Shown: piece after piece, positions 50,658 through 54,896 of the stretch
Position numbering within the stretch: the first letter of the stretch is position 1
Layout: each line of letters opens with the position of its first letter
Assembly: GCF_014495685.1 (NCBI RefSeq)
Contig: NZ_JACTVI010000034.1
Coordinates: forward strand, 1 to 54,896
Reading direction: 5' to 3'
From: Streptomyces sp. TRM68367
Lineage (GTDB): Bacteria > Actinomycetota > Actinomycetes > Streptomycetales > Streptomycetaceae
Length of the DNA stretch: 54,896 nucleotides
Program-made: the position numbers and the translations under genes
Notes under the pieces: model-generated
What the model was told of the DNA's origin: nothing
Databases searched by the model: none
The model's input: the letters and a program-made list of their open reading frames with translations, nothing else

Positions 50658-51521
50658 ATGGACGAGGCTCAGGCGCGGAGTGCGCTGGCCGCGGCGGGGG
50701 TGCTGCCCGGGGCGGCCGAGGTCGCGCGGCTGCTCGCGCTGGGCGAGAACGCGGTGTTCGCCGCCGGCAGCCTGGTCGTCAAGGTGGGGCGCGACGCCGA
50801 GCTGTTCGACCGGGCGCGCCGCGAGCTGGACATCGCGCTGTGGCTGGCCGAGGCGGGGGTGCCGGCGGTGCGGGCGGCGGAGCCGGAGGCGCTGCTGGTC
50901 GACGGTCATCCGGTGACCGTGTGGCATAGGCTGCCCGAATCGGTACGGCCTGCGGAGCCGCGGGATTTGGCCGAACTGCTGCGGGTCGTGCACGCACTGC
51001 CCTCTCCTCCTTTCGAACTGCCGCCGCGCGATCTGCTGGGCGGGGTGGAGCGGTGGCTGCGGCTGGCGGGTGAGGCGATCGATTCGGCGGACGCGGCGTA
51101 TCTGCGGGAGCGGCGGGACGGGTTCCTGGCGGCCGTGGGGGCGGTGACGCCTCAGCTGCCGCGGGGGCCGATTCATGGCGATGCGTTGCCGCGCAATGTG
51201 CACGTGGGGCCGGGCGGGCCGGTGCTGGTCGATCTGGAGACCTTCTCGGCGGACCTGCGGGAGCACGATCTCGTGGTCATGGCTCTCTCTCGCGACCGGT
51301 ACGGGTTGCCTGCGGCGGCTTATGAGTCGTTCGTCGAGGCGTATGGGTGGGATGTACGTGAGTGGGAGGGGTGTTCGGTTCTGCGGGGGGCCCGGGAGAC
51401 GGCGAGCTGTGCGTGGGTGGCGCAGCATGCGCCGAGCAACCCCAAGGCGCTGGCCGAGTTCGAGCGGCGGGTGGCGTCGTTGCGGGACGGGGATGCGACG
51501 GTGCGGTGGTATTCGTTCTGA
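50658..51521 (+). CDS. APH-family phosphotransferase (second)
   Basis: The product is 287 residues from ATG 50658. The Gly-rich loop is LGENAVFAAG with SLVVKVG carrying the nucleotide Lys. The catalytic loop HGDALPRNVHV (His, Asp, Asn) and the metal-binding VLVDLETF are canonical for aminoglycoside/choline/hydroxyurea kinase folds. The substrate is unknown. The 9-bp tandem repeats immediately upstream parallel those of the other APH-fold gene at 5022-6248. Confidence 0.85.
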   Translation: MDEAQARSALAAAGVLPGAAEVARLLALGENAVFAAGSLVVKVGRDAELFDRARRELDIALWLAEAGVPAVRAAEPEALLVDGHPVTVWHRLPESVRPAEPRDLAELLRVVHALPSPPFELPPRDLLGGVERWLRLAGEAIDSADAAYLRERRDGFLAAVGAVTPQLPRGPIHGDALPRNVHVGPGGPVLVDLETFSADLREHDLVVMALSRDRYGLPAAAYESFVEAYGWDVREWEGCSVLRGARETASCAWVAQHAPSNPKALAEFERRVASLRDGDATVRWYSF

Positions 51522-51615
51522 ACGGCGGTTGCTGAGCCGCGCCGGCAAAGGCACCCGGCGTTGGTGCGGGCGTTCCTGCGGGCTGCGCACCCCAGACCCC
51601 CGCTTCGGCCTGAAC

Positions 51616-51643
51616 GGCCTCGCTCTCAAACGCCGGACAGGCT
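51616..51643. repeat. Streptomyces interspersed intergenic repeat
   Basis: The minus-strand reading includes TCCGGCGTTTGAGAGCGAGG, a variant of the GGCGTTTGAGGACGAGG element that is widespread at 3' ends in streptomycete genomes. It lies between the convergent kinase and exonuclease genes and may help end transcription. Confidence 0.6.
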
Positions 51644-51685
51644 TGTGGCGACCAGCTTGTCCTGCGTTGAAAAGTGACCGCCCGC

Positions 51686-52408
51686 TCAGACCGGTTCGTC
51701 CGCCGGCTCCCGCAGCGGCCACGTGCCGTCGACCAGGGCCGTTGGGTTGCCCTTGCGGCGTAGGAAGTTCTGGAAGTCCGCTGCCCAGTCGGCGTACCAC
51801 TCGATCTGGCGGCGGTGCAGGTCGGCCGGGCCGAGGGACGCGATCTTGGGATGGCGGTCGGCTATCGCGCAGGCGAGGTGGGCCGCGGCGAGGGCGTCGG
51901 CCGAGGCGTTGTGCGCGGCGTCGAGCGGGACGCCGTACTCGGCGCAGACTGCCTGGAGTGTGCGCTTGCCGCGGCGGTAGCGGTCGACGGAGCGGTCGAT
52001 CGTGTACGGGTCGATGACCGGGGCGGGGGATAGGCCGCCCAGGCGGTCGCGCAGGGACGGCAGGCCGTACCGGCGCAGTTCGGCGGTGAGCAGGGTCAGG
52101 TCGAACGCGGCGTTGTAAGCGACGACCGGCACGCCCGTCTTCCAGTACGTCACGAGCACGTCGGCGATCGCGTCCGCCACCTCGTCGGCCGGCCGGCCCT
52201 CCGCCGCCGCCCGCTCGTTGCTGACGCCGTGCACCGCCACCGCGTCCGCCGGGATCTCCACGCCGGGGTCGGCCAGCCACTCCCGGTGCCCCATCCGCAT
52301 CCCACCCCTGACCTCGATCACGGCCCCCGTGACGATGCGCGCCTCACGCGGATCGGTACCCGTCGTCTCCAGGTCGAAGCCGATCAGCAGCTCCCGGTGC
52401 CAGCCCAT
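51686..52408 (-). CDS. DnaQ-like 3'-5' exonuclease (DEDDh family)
   Basis: The product is 240 residues. The catalytic residues are visible: Asp12 and Glu14 in FDLETTGTD (ExoI), Asp103 in NAAFDLTLL (ExoII), and His166 with Asp171 in HNASADA (ExoIII). It resembles the stand-alone exonucleases of actinobacteria rather than the polymerase epsilon subunit. It removes nucleotides from 3' ends of DNA or RNA, with an unassigned cellular role. The last 30 residues are Trp/Leu-rich and poorly conserved in appearance. Confidence 0.88.
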   Translation of the reverse strand: MGWHRELLIGFDLETTGTDPREARIVTGAVIEVRGGMRMGHREWLADPGVEIPADAVAVHGVSNERAAAEGRPADEVADAIADVLVTYWKTGVPVVAYNAAFDLTLLTAELRRYGLPSLRDRLGGLSPAPVIDPYTIDRSVDRYRRGKRTLQAVCAEYGVPLDAAHNASADALAAAHLACAIADRHPKIASLGPADLHRRQIEWYADWAADFQNFLRRKGNPTALVDGTWPLREPADEPV

Positions 52409-52537
52409 GGGCGGCCCCCCTTCTTGTGGTGCGTTCCCCCAGTGGCCTCCACCTTCCCATGAGCCACTGACAATCAGAGGACCGCGTTCCGCTTGTGCCG
52501 TCGAGGCGTTCGCGACAGGGGCGCATCACAGGGCAGT

Positions 52538-53776
52538 TCATGACACCGGACGCGAATCCACCCACATCAGCTCGAACTCCTCGCGGTAGGTGGGGAAGAG
52601 CCCGCCGTCCTCGATCTCGCCGGACTTGACCATTTTGTTCCCGTTCCGCAGGACGAGCACCGGCGCCTCCATCCCCCGCGTCCGGCGCAGGTACGACTGC
52701 ACGACCGCGACGCCGTCCGCCCCGTCGCCGTCGACGAGGTAGGCGGTGAAGCGGGGCGTCTCGTCGTAGACCTGGATCTCGAAGGCGCCGGGGTCGCGCA
52801 GCCGGGCGCGGACCCGGCGCATGTGCAGGATGTTCATCTCGACGGCGCGGCTCAGCTCGCCGCGCTTGATGCCGAGTTCGCGCTCGCGTCGCTTGACCGC
52901 GCTGGAGGCCGGGTTGAGGAAGAGCAGGCGCACCCGGCAGCCGGACTCGGCGAGGCGCACCAGGCGGCGGCCGGAGAAGTTCTGCACGAGCAGGTTGAGA
53001 CCGATGCCGACGGCGTCGACGCGGCGGGCGCCGCCGAAGATGTCCTCGGCCGGGAACCGGCGCAGCAGCCGCACCCGGTCCGGGTGCACGGCAACCACGT
53101 CGGCGTACCGGTCGCCGACCAGGTCCTCGACGGCGTCGATGGGCAGCCGGCGCGCGGAGGGCACGTCGCCGCCCGCGCCGAGCATCTCCAGCAGCCGCGC
53201 CGAGGCCCGCTCGGCCTGGTTCAGGACCGCCTCGGACAGCGCGCGGTTGCGGGAGACGACGTTACGGGTCACCTCCAGCTCGTCCAGGGCGAGTTCGACG
53301 TCCCGGCGGTCGTCGGAGTAGGGCTCGAAGCACGGCCAGTGCTGCACCATCAGCTCGCGCAGCTGCGGCAGGGTGAGGAAACTGAGCACGTTGTCGTCGG
53401 CCGGGTCGAGCAGATAGCCCTTGCGGCGGCTGACCTCGCGCACGGCGACCGCGCGCTGCGCCCACTCCTGCCCGGCGGGCCCGGCCGCGGCGACCACCCA
53501 GTCGTCGCCGTGGTGGGGTGCGTACACGGGCCGCAGAACGGCGGCCACGACGGCGCGCAGCCGCTGTTCGACGAGATTCAGCCAGATGTAGGCGCGGCCG
53601 GCCCGCTGGGCGCGGGTGCGCACCTCGCGCCAGGCGTCGGCGTCCCAGTCCAGCTCAGGCCCGATCGCGCCCGCGTCCATCGGCCGCGCCAGGGACACGG
53701 CACCGGGCGGGACGTCTGCGGAGTTCCCCTCGTGCCCCTCGTCACCAGGGGGCAGCTCCAGCCCTCCCGAGCCCAC
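52538..53776 (-). CDS. SAV2148-family HEPN-domain protein
   Basis: The product is 412 residues. GTG 53776 is chosen because the conserved GSGGLELPPGDEGHEGNSAD begins there; a TTG at 53818 in the same frame is less likely. The WREVRTRAQRAGRAYIWLNL segment belongs to the HEPN-like N-terminal half, and the C-terminal half (about 240-400) has a phospholipase-D-like look with NLLVQNFSGRRLVRLAESG, RLLFLNPASS and a final FPTYREEFELMW. This protein is widely conserved in streptomycetes, with no established function. HEPN domains are often ribonucleases, but no Arg-x4-His active site is evident to me. Confidence 0.8.
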   Translation of the reverse strand: MGSGGLELPPGDEGHEGNSADVPPGAVSLARPMDAGAIGPELDWDADAWREVRTRAQRAGRAYIWLNLVEQRLRAVVAAVLRPVYAPHHGDDWVVAAAGPAGQEWAQRAVAVREVSRRKGYLLDPADDNVLSFLTLPQLRELMVQHWPCFEPYSDDRRDVELALDELEVTRNVVSRNRALSEAVLNQAERASARLLEMLGAGGDVPSARRLPIDAVEDLVGDRYADVVAVHPDRVRLLRRFPAEDIFGGARRVDAVGIGLNLLVQNFSGRRLVRLAESGCRVRLLFLNPASSAVKRRERELGIKRGELSRAVEMNILHMRRVRARLRDPGAFEIQVYDETPRFTAYLVDGDGADGVAVVQSYLRRTRGMEAPVLVLRNGNKMVKSGEIEDGGLFPTYREEFELMWVDSRPVS

Positions 53777-53878
53777 CCGCGCACCGCCTTCCGCTCCCCC
53801 GAGCACTCCCCTTGCCAACGATCAAGGAAGGGTACTCCGGGAGCGGTCGGCGGTGCAGCCTGATGGACAGGCTGGTTC

Positions 53879-54142
53879 TCAACTGTCGTCGTCCGCGTGC
53901 CCGTTCTGATCGGCGAGCGACCGGGGTGTGAGCGGATTCATGGCGGTGACGTCCCGCGGGGCCAGGGAGAGTCCCTGCCAGTGGACCGGCATGGGCTGCT
54001 GGTCCTCGTCCCGGGCGGCGCCGGGGACGATCTGCGGTAGGCCGGGGCGCAGTCGGCGGCGGGCGCCGGGGGCCTTCGGGCCGGTCTTCGACTGGGCGGC
54101 GGCCGTCCGCGTGCGGGTACGGCTCAGTCTGTTGACGCGTAT
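53879..54142 (-). CDS. Short hypothetical protein, start unresolved
   Basis: A minus-strand frame of about 88 codons ends with TGA at 53879. It has good G/C third positions from RVNRLSRTRTRTAAAQSKTG to PRSLADQNGHADDDS, including MPVHWQGLSLAPRDVTAMNP. No ATG, GTG or TTG with a ribosome site occurs at its apparent start (the codon at 54142 is ATA), and the frame extends to a GTG at 54334 inside the next gene. A sequence error or a damaged 5' end is possible. Confidence 0.4.
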   Translation of the reverse strand: MRVNRLSRTRTRTAAAQSKTGPKAPGARRRLRPGLPQIVPGAARDEDQQPMPVHWQGLSLAPRDVTAMNPLTPRSLADQNGHADDDS

Positions 54143-54216
54143 GGAGAAGTGACTCCCTCGCAGGAGGTACAGGTTGGAAAAGTGGACGTGATGGGCCGGC
54201 CGGGCCCGGCGGCAGC

Positions 54217-54896
54217 TCAGCGGCCGAGTTCGACGACCTTGCGGCTGCTCAGGTCGATCACCAGGTGACGGGCGTCGATCCACGACCTGTTCCTCACCTT
54301 CGGGAACAGCCGCGCACAGCGGTGCTCGCCGCACGGGTCGAGCGCGGCGGGCTGGGCGCCCGGGACGGACTTGTAGATCATGCTGTCCCGGTGCAGCTGG
54401 TCCGGCGAGGTCAGCTCCTTGCCGGTGCGTCCCGGTAGTCCGCCTTCAGGCCCGCGCCCAGCGGGTCGGCGATCAGCAGCGGGGCGGCCTCGGTCCGCTC
54501 GGCGCGGCTCAGCGGCGGCTGGACGCCGCGCCGGGTGTCGGTCCGCTCGACCTTTCCGGTGTCGAGGTTGACGGTCCTGGTGGCGAGCGTGTCGTCCTTG
54601 TATTCGTAGAAGGCCACGTCGGCGCGGCGCGGCGCGTCCGGGGCGTCGAGTTCGCCGGCCTCCGGTTCGGCCAGTCCGACGTCGAGCCTCTGGGGGCCGC
54701 GGTCCCCCTCGACGCGCTTCATCTCGTCGTCGGTGAGCGGGTGGCCGCCCGTGCCCCGCGCAACCTCGGCGGGCGGCTGCTCCACGACGCCGGTCGCGAC
54801 GGCCGCGCCCGGCCCGTGCCCTCCGCCCCGGCCGCGCCCGGCCGTGCCCGGCAGGGTGGCGGGGGCGGGCATCGCGGCGGTCCCCGCCACCGCGAT
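54217..54896 (-). pseudogene. Frameshifted secreted-protein gene, cut by the right edge
   Basis: The frame entering from the right encodes an Ala/Gly-rich start, then PLTDDEMKRVEGDRGPQRLD, RRADVAFYEYKDDTLATRTV and LLIADPLGAGLKADYRD, and stops at 54411 shortly after. The next frame continues GKELTSPDQLHRDSMIYKSV, CGEHRCARLFPKVRNRSWID and ends LVIDLSSRKVVELGR at 54217. The halves read as one streptomycete secreted protein resembling the N2/N3 region of copper amine oxidases. One base appears to be missing near 54430. A sequencing error is the alternative. Confidence 0.65.

Noticed and set aside
47658..51521. 1287-codon frame with Arg-Ala-Thr repeats before the second kinase
   Set aside because: It runs antisense through mgt and erm. 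The kinase domain begins at ATG 50658, and the repeat reading in this frame is incidental.
53928..54152. 74-codon plus-strand frame
   Set aside because: It is antisense to a frame with better codon character and has no recognisable product.

Overview
The window is high-GC actinobacterial DNA and is most likely chromosomal DNA of a Streptomyces. The codon third positions are strongly G/C, GTG starts are common, and there are Tat and lipoprotein signals. The family repertoire fits too: SAV2148-type HEPN protein, EACC1, an mgt-erm pair in the order known from S. lividans, and an assimilatory sulfur cluster with a streptomycete-type leader peptide. The sequence has no rRNA, tRNA, CRISPR array or intact insertion sequence that I can see.

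Layout. (1) 1-9 kb: the end of an unidentified gene; a secreted, membrane-anchored beta-helix surface protein; a two-gene conflict-type module (EACC1 plus a caspase-like protease fused to a phytase-like esterase propeller); an APH-fold kinase with a (Pro-His-Val)n tail; and an amino-acid permease divergent from a homocysteine S-methyltransferase. (2) 8.9-27.4 kb: a polysaccharide-utilisation locus. It holds three LacI regulators, a carboxylesterase, two Tat-exported alginate-lyase-like enzymes (one fused to FN3, Ig and carbohydrate-binding-like modules), a small Ig-domain lipoprotein, a decayed GH51 arabinofuranosidase, a D-2-hydroxyacid dehydrogenase, a complete sugar ABC importer (binding protein and two permeases, no ATPase), a GH43 beta-xylosidase and a ThuA protein. 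Palindromes of two types, AACCGGTT and GAAGCGCTTTC, recur at the promoters and define at least two LacI regulons. (3) 27.4-29.3 kb: gene wreckage, with two places where opposing 5'-truncated genes abut. (4) 29.3-36 kb: a BrkB-family membrane protein, an AidB-like acyl-CoA dehydrogenase, a GAF/HTH regulator beneath a near-perfect hairpin operator, a secreted protein and a GNAT acetyltransferase. (5) 36-45.6 kb: a sulfur assimilation operon. It has a leader peptide, sulfite reductase, a Zn ribbon protein, APS reductase, APS kinase, sulfate adenylyltransferase subunits, a sulfonate ABC importer and a siroheme chelatase. (6) 45.6-50.6 kb: a second decay zone (hydrolase fragment, frameshifted gvpK, DUF4440 stub, MMPL remnant, truncated sugar permease) enclosing an intact DUF1697 gene and the macrolide resistance pair mgt/erm with its own operator and leader hairpin. 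(7) 50.6-54.9 kb: a second APH-fold kinase preceded by 9-bp tandem repeats, a DnaQ-like exonuclease, a HEPN protein, and a frameshifted secreted protein running off the right edge.

How the genes work together. In the glycan locus the secreted lyases and esterase would break down an acidic polysaccharide outside the cell. The ABC importer would bring in oligosaccharides, and GH43 and the dehydrogenase would process them inside, with LacI proteins gating expression. In the sulfur block, sulfate and sulfonate enter a shared reductive route (APS, sulfite, sulfide), and the chelatase completes the siroheme needed by sulfite reductase. The most novel-looking item is the EACC1/caspase-phytase pair. 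The promoter-element regulons and the paired deletion scars are the next most interesting.
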